DNA of 64,000 nucleotides from Pteria penguin (GCA_035048485.1 CM068587.1:29468534-29532533), one strand, 5' to 3'. Counted from the first letter of the stretch, positions 33,534 through 45,659 are shown. The notes: a model not told the origin generated them from the sequence alone. Made by a program: numbers and translations.

Positions 33534-33807
33534 GCCTAGTTGATAAGGTGTTCGGCTCGTGATCGATAGGTCCCGGATTCGACTCCCCCCCCCCCCCCTG
33601 GGCACACCGGTGTTCTGTCTTTCGGATAAGACAGTAAAAACCTAGGTCCCATGTCACGGTAGGCGTGGCACGTAAAAGATCCCTCATTGCTTCGGGTGGG
33701 TCCGTCGCACAGGTCTAAATTTCTATGTAATGCATCAAGCAGATGCCGTCACCATATACGTGAAATAATCGTGGAGTGACAATAATCCATCCATCAATCA
33801 ATCAATC
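33534..33807 (+). repeat. SINE family 1, full length (copy in duplicate 2)
   Basis: Duplicate of 32815-33092 with the same flanking CGATTTGTCCGA (33522-33533 and 33808-33819). Differences are a longer C-run after the B box and a few substitutions. Confidence 0.95.
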
Positions 33808-33863
33808 CGATTTGTCCGACCCATTATGGCGATATAACAATCATATTTTGCGCTTAATGCCGT

Positions 33864-34527
33864 GTTATAAATGGAAAATTGATCGGTGTATATTTCATTA
33901 ATAATGCGTATGATTATCTCGATTCAACAATAAAAAGAATTATTTATATTATTGTCTTCAATGTTATATGTATTGTATAACATTCAGAACAAAACAAAAA
34001 ACTAGATATATTTGAACCGCATTCTTCTTCTGCAGCGAATCACACTAAAACTTCGTGCATCACTGCTTTATTCTGACCTTTCCTAACTTTAATTTGTTAT
34101 TAATTGGAAGTTAAAATCATTGATAATTTAAGGTTAGGAAATGTCAGTAGTATGAAGAACCGACTCCGTGATCCGGATAAAGTTTCTCTCAGTGAGCCCA
34201 TTCGCTACTACTGAAGTGATACTCATTTAAGTCACGGTAAGCTTCTACGAAAGCAACATTGACCGTTCAATAAACAAGAATCATTCCGATGTTTTTCCTA
34301 TAAAGCAAAACTTCCTTGTCAAGCCTTTATGTATTAGGTCCCAAATGTCCTCTGTCAAATGGTAAAAGATAATGCCACAACTTAAGGTGCGTAAATTGCT
34401 ACACTTCTACTGAGACACGTTAAACAGATATCCTAACATAGACGTATGGCGGACTTGAAATTCCGCTTTCAATGCATTCATAGCCCAAGACTATGGTTTA
34501 ACTTCACTAAGTACGTTAGTGTGATCC
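33864..34527. other. Unannotated intergenic sequence with a short inverted repeat
   Basis: TGACCTTTCCTAACTTTAA near 34075 and TTTAAGGTTAGGAAATGTCA near 34127 form a ~20-bp imperfect inverted repeat. Nothing else recognisable. Confidence 0.45.
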
Positions 34528-34592
34528 CTAACAAGTTATACCCCTATCAGACCATAGACTAATAAGTTATATCCCTATCAGACCATAGACTA
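34528..34592. repeat. 33-bp direct repeat x2
   Basis: AAGTTATA(C/T)CCCTATCAGACCATAGACTA... occurs twice in tandem. Confidence 0.7.
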
Positions 34593-34654
34593 CAGTTACC
34601 TCCTTTGTTTCACGTACCACGCACATACCTGCACAGGTGACCACCCATTATTCC

Positions 34655-34965
34655 AAAGGCGAAAGTGCGACGGCCCGAGAGTCCGAAGGTTCGAAAGTCC
34701 GAATGCCCGATAGATTGAAGGCCCTATAGTCCAAAGATCCTATAAGCCGAAGATCCAATGGTTCGACTGTTCGATAGTCCGAAAATTCAATCTAGCCTAA
34801 AGGCGTATTAGCTAAAATAACTAAGTTTAATGGTAAGTGAAATTTTTTTATCCAATTCTCAGTTCTGCAATATATTGACTGTTTGCTAGTTCGCGGCTGT
34901 GTGATTTGTAGCAAGGAGACGACCATTGCATTCTGAGAGGAGGGTACTGGCAAATCTCACGGCGG
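34655..34965 (+). repeat. Dispersed repeat family E, copy 1
   Basis: Begins with about seven 16-bp units of the type GTCCGAAGGTTCGAAA / GTCCGAATGCCCGATA. It continues with GAAAATTCAATCTAGCCTAA, AGGCGTATTA, TTTGCTAGTTCGCGGCTGTG and GCATTCTGAGAGGAGGGTA. The whole arrangement recurs at 38440-38795, so the short tandem block is part of a mobile or dispersed unit. No coding frame. Confidence 0.8.
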
Positions 34966-35034
34966 TTTAATTTCTCATTTGGGTATCTCTTAATCTTTGA
35001 CCCCCTCTGAAAATATAATTCAGTCCATGTCTGG

Positions 35035-35600
35035 TGTATGATGTGCAGTCAAACACAAGAGACAGACAACCTACCAATCTTTTTTGACATTGCACTGAAT
35101 AGAAGAAATAGGGGTTTCAGTTGTCTATTTATCGCCCTTTAGAAAAAGATGGTCTCGGGACCAGGACCTTCGAACAAGCAGCAACCTATCTCCCAAGTAA
35201 GATGTGCACAATTATACTGAGGAGATAGAAATTGTCTGGCAGTTCTTAATATTGCTCTGAATACAAGAGAAAGGGTCCTTAATGGTCAAATTATACTCCT
35301 TTATGAAAAGATGGCCTTGTGACCTCGACCTTCCAACAAGCAGCAGCCCTTCTCCCAAGTAGAATGTGCACAGTAATATTGAAGAGACAGAAAAGTACCT
35401 ATCAGTCCTTCATATTGCACTGAATACAAAGAAAAAGAGGCCTTAGAGGCCGAAATATCATCCTTTATTAAAAATGGCATAGTGATCTCGACCCTCCAAC
35501 AAGCAGCAACCCATCTTATAAGTAAGATGTGCAAAAGAATACTGATGAGACAGAAAACTACTCGTTAGTTCTTGATTTTGCTGAGGCTGGGGTAGGGTCC
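35035..35600. repeat. ~162-bp tandem repeat, about 3.5 copies
   Basis: AACAAGCAGCAACCxxTCTCCCAAGTAAGATGTGCAC-type blocks recur at 35175, 35337 and 35500, a period of 162-163 bp. Each unit also has GAGACAGAAA, TATTGCACTGAATACAA and GATGGCCT(T/C)GTGACCTCGACC. Divergence is roughly 15-20%. It could be the core of a Helitron-related element, but no termini were found. Confidence 0.85.
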
Positions 35601-37499
35601 CTGATGTATCCATACCAGTCAGTTCTATAAGTTTTGAAACTGGTTACATATGCAGAAATGTAGATCAAGTTCAGTACCTGTGAACACTTGCAGACCATGC
35701 ATTTCTCATCATAATTATACTAGAACGAGGACAGTGGTTTCTATTACCTTGATGAGTGATATTATATACATCACCTAGTGTAACCTCTCCTTCCATTATG
35801 AACCTGTATAAATCATGAAGTACTTAAACAAGAGGCTGAAGTGGGTCAGTATCGCTCAATCGAACACAGTGAGCACATGAGGAACTTAGAAAATATCGGA
35901 ATGTTCTCCAACTAAATTACCCTTTTTGCACAAATTTTATTTCGAATTTGAATCAAATACAATACATTATTACACATTATACATCATGAAAGTCAAAGAA
36001 AACAGCTGAAAATGTGAAATAAATAACAAAGTTGGATTATGTCAATAGGAAGAGAAGGCGAGAGGGAGCAGGAAAGGTTAATGCCATACAACATGATTTA
36101 TGTATATATAAATATATATATATATGGCCGTCATTTTCATTTTTACAATACAATAAAAACAAACGTAATACAATATTTAACTAAATTAAATTAAACATTT
36201 TTATATTCCCCATGTATACTCAACATAGATGTTACGATGGTATTGAAAGGAGACGAAATTTTTAGTAATAAATATACAGTATAGCACTTGATAAAATATC
36301 CTTTATTCACACTTCAACGATCTTACACATGTGGTACATGTATACGATTTGTCGGAGTTGTCCATCTTTTTGAAAAACAACATACAGCAAGAGAGAAACT
36401 AGTTAAAGAGGTCGCTGGGGTGGACTGGTCACCTTGTGGAATCTAATGTTATGATATATTTACCGACACATACAATTGCATAAGACAGTCTGTCCCGCTT
36501 TTGAAAATATTATATATTTTGAAAAATTATAATTATAGAAGACCCTCCGTCTTCAAATTGTTACAACTTCTGAGTTCCAATAACACAAAGGAACTTTGTA
36601 ATTTTGGTAAATTTCTACAGTGTGCTTTTATAATTAAAAGCACTTTAAGTCATAATTCATAGTTATATATTGTACTCTGTTTCATATATAAGCATATCTA
36701 TAGTTTACATTTAATGTGATATATCCATTTAATATGTTGACCTTGACATTACATTATATTATATTATTGTTGTTTATTATATATTTGTATATCTATAAGC
36801 TGTACAGCTTTCGATTAATAAACAATACAGTACACACATGGACACACAATAGTTATATTTGTAATTATTGCACAAGCATACCAATTATCTCCCAAACATG
36901 GCTTCTTTTCGAGTAGTATTTATATAAAGAAATATATAAAATAAAATATCGATTATGATTGATTAATTACAGTTTGATTTAAATCGGATAAATGAACCTA
37001 TGCATGATCAATTTTGGGTCAAAGATGGATGAGTAGGTGGGAAAGAATTTCCCTCCTGCAGTGCCGTACCTGTCAAGTACATGTATTAGTTACCGAAAAG
37101 TAAGTCAGGGATGGATCTAGTAATTGTATAAGGGTTCAATTTTAAAGGAGTTTCACCCTTTTGGTAAAGTTTCCCATGGATTTTTCTTCTTTCAAAAATG
37201 GAGCGTAACTCCAGTAATCCCCTCTGGATCCGCAAATATATAGAAAACACTTTTATTTTATGCATCCTAGGTCCGGCGCCGTAAACTGAGAATATACTTA
37301 AGTCATAATTTCATATTCTTCTGTTCATCAATGAATTAATAACTGGGATTTGGAATTTATTGAATTTTATTCTATTGATAGATACAATTAAACCATTTTG
37401 CATGAGAATTTATTTGAACGTTTGATAATGGAATAAATTACAATGAAATATTTGACTTAAGTATATTCTCAGTATATGGCGCCGAACCCTGGTATCTCA
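35601..37499. other. Unannotated intergenic sequence
   Basis: AT-rich, with a short (TA)n at 36108-36125. A diverged hAT-like MITE may lie at 37105-37222 (GGATGGATCTAGTAATTG ... CCCCTCTGGATCCGCAAAT). No supported gene. Confidence 0.45.
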
Positions 37500-37797
37500 C
37501 TGGTATCTTTAACAACAATGTCAGGATCTGTGTTTACTCATATCGAACACTCCATCGGTCACAGTTATACCAGGATCGATCTATACTTACTAATATCGAA
37601 CACTCCGGCGGTTGATTGATTATTGTTTTACGTCATTCCACGATTATTTCACGTATATGGTGACGGTCGGTTTTAGCAAGGTCGGGATCTGTTTACTCGT
37701 ATCGAACACCCATCGGTTACAATATGGTCAGAATCTATGTTTACTCGTATCGAACACCCATCGGTTACAATATGGTCAGAATCTATGTTTACTCGTT
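37500..37797. repeat. 48-bp minisatellite with nested SINE tail
   Basis: The unit GTCAGAATCTATGTTTACTC then GTATCGAACACCCATCGGTT steps by 48 bp (37733, 37781), with older diverged units from 37517. The series is broken at 37608-37672 by a minus-strand SINE 1 tail. Confidence 0.85.
37608..37672 (-). repeat. SINE family 1, 3' end only
   Basis: The minus strand reads CCGTCACCATATACGTGAAA, TAATCGTGGAATGACGTAAA, ACAATAATCAATC. It is extremely 5'-truncated and lies between units of the 48-bp repeat. Confidence 0.85.
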
Positions 37798-38051
37798 CTT
37801 TTAAAATTAAAGGGCGTCTCCTTCTAGATATAATAAGTTACCATTTATCACATTCAAACCAAATTTGGGTAAGACGCAGTGACACTAAACTGACCACCGA
37901 CCTGTCGAACAAAAGATATATCTTTTTCAATGTAATCAGATATCAAACTTTTGTTATTTTTCAAAGGCTTTCAACACTTTTTAGAAGAGGGAGAAAGGGA
38001 GAGGGACATCATCAAAACGTTCGGAACATCACATGCCTAAAACCCCCTAAG

Positions 38052-38370
38052 CCGGCGTGGCTTAGTGGATGAGGTGCCCTGCTTGTTACCGATACGTCCC
38101 GGGTTCGACTCCCGCAGTGGGCGGTGTGCTGTCTTTCGAATGGCACAGTAAAACCGAGATCCCCTATCAACTTTACAAGTTTATTTATTTCTCATGTCGT
38201 TTACACAACATCGAGAACATATATACATATTACATAATAATAACTTACCACGTTAGGCATGACACGTAAAAGATCCCTCACTGTCCGTTGCAAAGACATT
38301 TTCTATGCATCAGGCAGATGCCGTCGCCATATACGTGAAATAATCGTAGAGTGACGCTAAACAATAATCA
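38052..38370 (+). repeat. SINE family 1 interrupted by ~80 bp
   Basis: The head GCCGGCGTGGCTTAGTGGAT and B box CGGGTTCGACTCCCGCAG start it, and the body runs to CCGAGATCCCC. Then about 38166-38248 is foreign AT-rich sequence (TTTATTTATTTCTCATGTCG). The SINE resumes with ACCACGTTAGGCATGACACG, GATCCCTCACTG and the tail GCCGTCGCCATATACGTGAA. Confidence 0.85.
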
Positions 38371-38439
38371 TTCTGTCATTCATAAAACTCTTACCTCCTA
38401 GAAGGAATATATATGAAAAAGGTCTATAGATTCACATGT

Positions 38440-38795
38440 GGTGGTCACCACCCGATATTTCGAAGGACCAATAGTCCGAAGGACCGAGAGTCAGAAGGCC
38501 CGATAGTTCGAAGGTTCGAAAGTCCGAATGCTCGATAGATCGAAGGCTGTATAACTCGAAGGTCCTATAGTCCGAGGGTCCGATGGTTAGAAGGTGCGAT
38601 AGTCCGAAAATTCAATCTAGCCTAAAGGCGTATTAATTAGCGACATGTACAACAATTGAGTTTAATGATAAGTGAAAATTCCCCATCCATTTCTCAGTTC
38701 TGTGAGTGATACGAACTGTTTGCTAGTTCGCGGCTGTGTGATTTTTAACAAGGGTTGACCATTTGATCCTGAGAGGGGGGGGGGGGGGGGTAACT
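38440..38795 (+). repeat. Dispersed repeat family E, copy 2
   Basis: About nine 16-bp units (GTCCGAAGGACCGAGA, GTTCGAAGGTTCGAAA, GTCCGAATGCTCGATA...) are followed by the same unique part as copy 1 (GAAAATTCAATCTAGCCTAA ... TTTGCTAGTTCGCGGCTGTG ... ATCCTGAGAGGGGG). The unit number differs between copies while the flank is conserved. Confidence 0.8.
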
Positions 38796-39867
38796 GGCTG
38801 GCAAATTTTGTCGAGACAGATGGGCTCACCGCCGGAAAATTTGTTTTCTGGTATACAAATGCCAGAATATTTACTTTTAACGGCAACTCAAATATAACAA
38901 GTACATAAAGTACAGCTTCAAAAACCACAAGCCATATCTAGCACCCAAGGGCGTAGGAGAAAGGGCATGACATGGTTGTGCCCCACCCCCTTTTACAGTA
39001 ATATTCAAAGTTTAAATAAACTTAAATAAGACATTTTAAGCGAAGTAAATCTATTTTCTTTTATATTTTTAATGTCTGATTTCTAATCCTTAACTACAAT
39101 ATTACGGATAAGGTTTTCTGTTTTACTGGCTAATGATGTATCCTGATTATGCAACATGTTGCAACAAAAGAATGTTTCGCCAACAAAATATTTCATCACC
39201 ACGCCTACTAGTAACATTCCTGGAGCCGTATTCTAAAATTAATGAGTTATCTGGAAAGTGAATAGAATAAACTGTAGTATGGGACAGGTTTCATGAAGTA
39301 ACACTCTGTATAGTAAACTTGTATCATAATTCGGAAATGTGTAATGCAGGTGTTAGATACAAAAGGGCGGTACATCACTCAAGTATCCATATGTATATCA
39401 TTTAGCAGAAAACCATGGGGATTATTTACCTCAGATCACATCGGGCCTCAAGAACTCAGATACTAGATATAGGTCAACATCACGTAAAAAGCGCTTTAGT
39501 CCTCTAACGGCTCGCCAAACATGATATGGACATGTCATTCAAAATACAGCATACATACATTCAAAAGACAATAAATGCCTATTAATTTTGAGGTCACATC
39601 ATCAGTACCTTAACACTTTAATAAACTTAGAGTGAAATTATATCGAAACCATTGTTTCCGGATAACACAAGTTTTATATGTTATCTCAAAATAATTTGGG
39701 ATGGACATACACTTAGTCATGAAGAGAACAAATACCTATTGATTTTAATATCTAAAGGTCAAAGGTCAGAGGTCAATATCACGTTTTCCATTCAAAATCT
39801 AATTGGATATAAGGGATATTTCTGTACGTTCATTAACGGTGCACAAACTTCCATTGTTCGAACTAAT
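38796..39867. other. Unannotated intergenic sequence
   Basis: Includes a G homopolymer at 38776-38790 and short C-rich remnants near 38980. No supported gene. Confidence 0.45.
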
Positions 39868-40190
39868 TTCCCCTTTCGAACTAATTTCCCCTTTGTAAAA
39901 AGTTCCCCGCGGAGGGTTTGACTTAAGTTTTATTATACCCTTTTTCCTGATGTTATGTGGCAATGACACTTTCTACACGGGGTTTGTTCACATTCATTTA
40001 TATATACAGTGCTGAATCATATTTATTTCGTCTGTATGTAAGAGCATTCACGGCGGGTGTGGCTAGCCAAACAGGAGACGCTCATTCCTCCCGGTCTCAC
40101 CTCTGAATTTCTGGGGTCCGTGAATGTTCACTGTGGTACATTGTTGTTAGTGCCATTGTCATGTGATACCAGTTATGTTTGTATTTTACT
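39868..40190 (-). repeat. Dispersed repeat family A, minus-strand copy
   Basis: Reverse-complement match of 10843-11170 over its whole length, from the CCACAGTGAACATTCACGGA side to the CCGCGGGGAACTTTTT side. This defines a unit of about 325 bp. Confidence 0.8.
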
Positions 40191-40529
40191 TTGATACAAT
40201 TAAATATAGTATGTGGTTTTATAGATCAAGTTCAAGTTGTATCAAAGTTACCTCATTCATGCATGTGTTAATTTCTCAAATTACAAATATGTCATAAGAC
40301 AATACACATGTAGTCTATATTTTGGCACAGTAGAAGTTCTTCACCTGCAAAATCTTTATTGAATTTTCTGGGATGGGTAGGGGTCTTGTATGGTTTCAGC
40401 AATAGTTTCAGAATGCTAGCTGAAATACTTGTATATGATAGAATTGATAGACATATTCTATTGGATATCATTTAAAGCAAGATTCATTTATTGAGTATTA
40501 GCTTTTCAGCCTTACTGCTTATCAGCATG

Positions 40530-40685
<156 letters not shown>

Positions 40686-40686
40686 C

Positions 40687-40830
40687 AGTGGCGGATCCAG
40701 GATTTCCGAAAAAGGGGGAAGGGGGTGCACATCTGTATTATCCAAACTATTCAGCCATTTTGGGTGTCAAATCTGGATTTTTAGTAATAAATATGTGGAG
40801 AAAGGGGGGGGGGGAGCGGACACAGTGCAG
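40687..40830 (+). mobile_element. hAT-like MITE, right end missing
   Basis: It starts CAGTGGCGGATCCAGGATTT directly after the (TA)n tract. The G-rich half and AAATCTGGATTTTTAG follow, but no matching GGATCCGCCACTG end is present. Confidence 0.55.
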
Positions 40831-41879
40831 TAACACTACACATACTAAGCGCTTAGATACAAATTACTACAGTTTAAAGACACGGAGGTTAGACAAAATT
40901 TAATGTAATTTCCATTTCTCAACTTTGTGGCAATAATTAGATACTTAAACAAATTGCAAAGTGTAGTTTTATATTTAATGGTCAATAATTGTACTAACTT
41001 AAATATTGAGGGTTTAAACCAATAAAATGTTTGACGAATATTCCAATTTTTTTATACATATGACATACAATACATAAAATGGTATTCATTCTCAATTTCA
41101 TTACGTGTACATTTAATACAAAGTCTGACACTTCTGTTAAGAAATTCGATATCCCGTGTCCAAGACTTGGAGACAACAAAAAATCTTTGAAGCTTTTAAA
41201 TGAATTTAAATTTGAAAATAATACAGTTTGTGCTGCAACGACACATGACTGAGAAACAGCAGACCATATGCTGAACTAACAATGCAACCTGCTTTCATAA
41301 CAAACGACCTAATGACGTCACCATTATCATATATATTCCATTCTAAGTCCGTAATTTAAATCATCTAAGTATAGAAATAGAAAAAAGTCAATAAATTCTA
41401 TCTGCCGTTACTGTCTTATACATCATTATGTCACTCTACAGTAAATATTCGATCATGCGTACTGTAAACCAATGTCCGCCCCCATGTCCCGAGCGAACCA
41501 ATATGCAGATGAGAGCTGCTGTTTAAACTTAGATCCTGTAATGAATTAAATCTATCAGGAAATCCCCCTTCAGTCCAGTAAGCATATTTCGTTCATGCGG
41601 TAATTCGCCCGCATAACAATAGATGGAATCTTTTGATATTATGAATCAATTGCAACAATAAATAAAAGCATTGTGTCGATTGCCTAATTAAGAACTACCT
41701 GCCGATCACTCTTTTTAACATTGCTACCCGACATTGATTAATTCATTTTCTATGACATATTCCTACTAGATGATGATCGATAAAGCACTAACTCAATTTC
41801 ACAGAAGATCGATCAGGTTATCGTCTGCTATGGAAACGGTTATAGGAATTCTGCGTCCCTCGGAAGCTTTAAGTGACAG
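40831..41879. other. Upstream region of PCSK2 without recognisable features
   Basis: AT-rich. No repeats or coding exons recognised. Confidence 0.45.
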
Positions 41880-42137
41880 TGGCAGCCATTGTTGCTACTG
41901 GGGGAAAGACGTAGCTGATTATTTACTGACGTACATAGTCACGTGCTAACTGCCTCCATATTCGTCCTGTTTGTGGCAATCTTGTTAAGTAAGTACGCGT
42001 TGAAGCACAGAAATAAGAAAAGTGACACGATTTGGCAGACAAAACTGTGATACGGGAAAGTAGATTGATTTCGGTTGTTTAGTTTGGCGGGGTGTGGGAC
42101 TGAGGTGACCGTAATAAGAGGTTGGTGGAATACTGAA
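41880..42137 (+). promoter_or_regulatory. Putative promoter and 5' UTR of the PCSK2 gene
   Basis: This is sequence of higher GC and CpG content directly upstream of the signal-peptide exon. A CRE-like TGACGTAC lies at 41927-41934 and an E-box CACGTG at 41940-41945. There is no TATA box. An in-frame TGA at 42066-42068 closes the frame upstream of the ATG. CREB/E-box control would fit neuroendocrine expression but is inference, and the transcription start cannot be placed. Confidence 0.4.
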
Positions 42138-42326
42138 ATGATAAATAGAAGATGGACTCGAAAGGTGCTGTCCGGACTAGCAATAGCCGCGATCTGTTTA
42201 AGCTTCTCCACAACATGTAGCAAAGAGGTGTTGACGAATAACTGGTACGTGGAATTAGATGGGCAGGGAGGAATGGAGGCTGCCATACAGGTGGCCAAAC
42301 GCACGGGATTCCGGATAGTGGGGCCG
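42138..42326 (+). CDS. PCSK2: Prohormone convertase 2, exon 1 (signal peptide, start of prodomain)
   Basis: It encodes residues 1-63. The ATG at 42138 has G at -3 and is the first Met after an in-frame stop. Residues 1-9 are basic (MINRRWTRK), 10-23 are hydrophobic ([14 protein letters not shown]), and a small c-region follows, giving a secretory signal peptide. The remainder (TNNWYVEL, then [15 protein letters not shown]) is the opening of the S8 prodomain, equivalent to TNHFLVEL and the 'GF' strand in vertebrate PC2. The exon ends in phase 0 at GGGCCG|GTACGT. The protein would enter the secretory pathway and process peptide hormones and neuropeptides at dibasic sites in dense-core granules. 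Confidence 0.9.
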
Positions 42327-42379
42327 GTACGTCCTCGGTGTTGTATGTAAATACTGTTGTAGTGTGATTCATACTGTCA

Positions 42380-42555
<176 letters not shown>

Positions 42556-44309
42556 TCTCCAAACTGTACAAACGGCGCTTTAATTATTATTCAAGGGCTT
42601 TATGCCAGTTGAATATAATTTTCGTATTTGAAATGTTGTGTTAAAAGAATGTATGTACAATGTACATGTATGTTTTGGTCAAAGATTTGTTTTCGTGATT
42701 TTTTACGCACATTTTGGTGGATACATTTTTATCACATTTAAAAATTTCTTGCGAGTTAATGATTTAATGGATCCCAATCTTATTTTATGTCATAGTAATA
42801 ATTTTTTAAAAGTAATCAATTTTCATATTGATATATCTTTTTCCCCTTTCGTGATGTCCCATTTAGACAATGTCGCTATGCTCCTTAAAATGCTCAAAAG
42901 TAAATTAAACCTTGGCCTCAATAAATTCCATACTGATTTAAAATATTTTGTTAGATATGAATTATTTACCACTGTTTCTATCCACAAATAAAAGAAATAA
43001 ACAAAACTAGAGATCTCAGAAAAAAGCATTGTTGAATATTTGCATTAAAATTAATATTGTATCTGAAATATAATTATAAATGTTTAAATATAAACTAGAG
43101 CCATAAATAGATATCGGTTTATATACTTCCCCCTTTTACTATATGCATACTTCCTAAGAATGAAATAACAGAGCTCACCTTGCTCAAGATTTGTAAATTG
43201 ATCAGCTCAGTTCAGATCATGATATCAGGCGCGGATACAGAATTTTCGTTGAATCTCAGGGTGGGTCCTGGTCCGCCCCTCTAGGTCCGCGCATGGATTT
43301 TGTCTTGTTTTAATTCTTGAGAATGCTTACACTATTAATATGGACATCATATGAACCTATATGGATTGAGCAATGGTATCAAACGTCGGTTATATGACCA
43401 AAGGCAATCGTGGTTAACTGTTCCTGCGAGGGTCTCATAACTATGTAAACGGATTGATCAAAACAAAAGAAAATCAATAAAGATGCCATATGGTCAAGGA
43501 GCCTTGAGCAACGGTTGATTGTCCAGTTCCCTGTGGACCTCACTCCTTCAGCAAATAGTCTTACGTAATTAACTTAGAAGGGAAACCATTATCTATATAT
43601 AATTGGAATGTTCATTACCAAAGTCGCCTACTTGAAAGGAATGTATCGCCAAGAAATTCTTTATTACATGCTGCTCGCATCTATTTTTGTGTCTCGAGAA
43701 ACTGATATCAATATCATTAACGTTTAAAAAATCACAATGATTATCTACATCAAAAGGGCACCACAGAAATGAAAGGCATCAAAAAGGAAAACGGACAAAT
43801 TCGTGTGGTACAGCATTACATATTAGGGAATTTACGTCTCTAATAAAGCATGCATGCGGAGGACGGGGGATCGTAATTGAGCATACTTGAAACCTATGTC
43901 ATGTAATCAGCCACACTCTCATATCCTTTATCAATATGAAATGTAACGCTTCAAAGAAACGGCCGACATGAACAAAAATATGATCTATCTAATTAATTCC
44001 AGACATAACGAAAAAGACCGGGATCGACATTCTGTAAATGATCAGTCCATGTTTTATACGACAGATCCTAATCAGATTTTCCAATATATCATATAATAAT
44101 TATCTGGCAAATGAATTCGTGTGTAAGACATACATACTGTGAGTTGATGAAAAAGGTAAAACAAACTTATGACTTAGTCAGAAAAGATTGGAAATTTTAT
44201 TGAACATACGGTTTCATCCTCAACTCTCTGATAAAACGTGAGAAAATTACATTGCGTATTTAAATTTATTCTGTGTTTTAAATGACTTGTTATTTCAAAA
44301 TATGTTCGT

Positions 44310-44312
<3 letters not shown>

Positions 44313-44342
<30 letters not shown>

Positions 44343-44343
44343 G
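44313..44343. repeat. (ATC)n microsatellite
   Basis: About 10 ATC triplets in PCSK2 intron 1. Confidence 0.9.
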
Positions 44344-44495
44344 CCTCCACAATCACCGCCATCATTATTGAAAGTTTAAATTTATTGAGATAAGCCCAGT
44401 CATTTTTAAGCTTTTTTTTACGACGACGACTTTACTTTTTTTTGTAACAAAGTATCCAATATATAACTTTTTTTCTGACCAGTTCACAATAGTAT

Positions 44496-44555
44496 CTGAC
44501 AAGTCGACATATAAAGTGACAAGTCGACATATAATGAGACAAGTCGACATAAGCA
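44496..44555. repeat. 20-21-bp direct repeat x3
   Basis: GACAAGTCGACATATAA(A/T)G recurs three times. Each unit holds the palindrome GTCGAC. Confidence 0.8.
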
Positions 44556-45659
44556 TCTGTAGAGTGACAGAAATATATCGCCATATATCACAGAAGCTAT
44601 ATCTAACAATACAATACATTTACAAAAGTACAGGCTATCAAGCGGTTTCTGTGTTGTAATCAAATAAATACCATAGTCTTGGCACTATTCAACATGATTT
44701 CAATATTAGATATCAAATTTAATTATTGATATCTTAAACACGTGCAATGGTACATCTCCTTTAAATGTATTAAATTTTATTAGTATTAGAAACACTAGAA
44801 CAATGATTAAAACGATATCTCTCCAAATATTTAAAATTGTTATCTGGTAAATCACGAGAATCATCCGGAACAATTTCAATTTTTAATCAGATAACGATTG
44901 TTTACACGTGTTAAAGGTGAATTACTTTTGACTGATATAGAATAAGGCAAGTCTCGAAATGTGTTCGAAATTATTGTAACGCAAATTCGTAGTTTGACTG
45001 TATTTCTAATAATTATCACAATTATCACCAGTCCGTGTGTTCATAAGAATTCTGTCCAAGTGCATATTGAAAAATCCAAGTCCAAGTGTTCGTAAAAACC
45101 TGTGCAAGTCATCATAAAAACCATGTGAAAGTGTTCATGTTATATTCATATTATATACATATTATAAATATCTGTACAAATTCTCCTACAGAAATCCCAC
45201 GCCCATATTTCAAAATCTGGAGTGTCTGTATAGTTAAGGATCTTGCCCACCCTTATTCTCTATAGAACGATTAAGCGAACAGGGTTTTTTTTATCAAACT
45301 GTTCCTACAAATCTGATCATTCCATGTATAGTTTGATTATTTTGATGACAGAGAAAATGCAAAATATCTAAGAAATCGTCAATATAATATGGGTTTTTTT
45401 TCAAAATGAAGGGATATATACACGTTATGTTTCCATGTACGGCTGGACTCGTGTAATATATGACATTGAAAATGGATTTATATTGAGAGTCGGTATACAT
45501 GTAAATGATTCAGTGTGCATAAAATCCTATGGGCTGTTGCTGTCCATTAAGCATGGTAGATTCCAAACAGTTTCTTCCAGGACATCCCCATCCCAGTTAA
45601 ACTGTTTGGGTACAAAGGAAAGACAAGCTTCATACCAGTGGATTACGGTATCAAATAAG

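Larger units (their letters stand above)
32438..33863. repeat. Recent ~709-bp tandem duplication
   Basis: 32438-33146 and 33147-33863 are nearly identical, including minisatellite units, a SINE 1 copy with both of its target-site duplications, and flanking unique sequence. Visible differences are a handful of point changes and a longer C-tract in copy 2 (changing the offset from 709 to 715). The breakpoint lies at the shared phrase GTGACAACACGCG, so unequal exchange or slippage within the 36-bp repeat is the likely cause. Confidence 0.95.

Noticed and set aside
35541..35575. Hammerhead-like CTGATGAGACAGAAA
   Set aside because: Only four bases between the core motifs; the other tandem copies do not conserve the core.
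42638..42991. 117-codon + ORF in PCSK2 intron 1
   Set aside because: AT-rich composition, no family resemblance and no splice sites linking it to the gene. It was kept out of the gene model.
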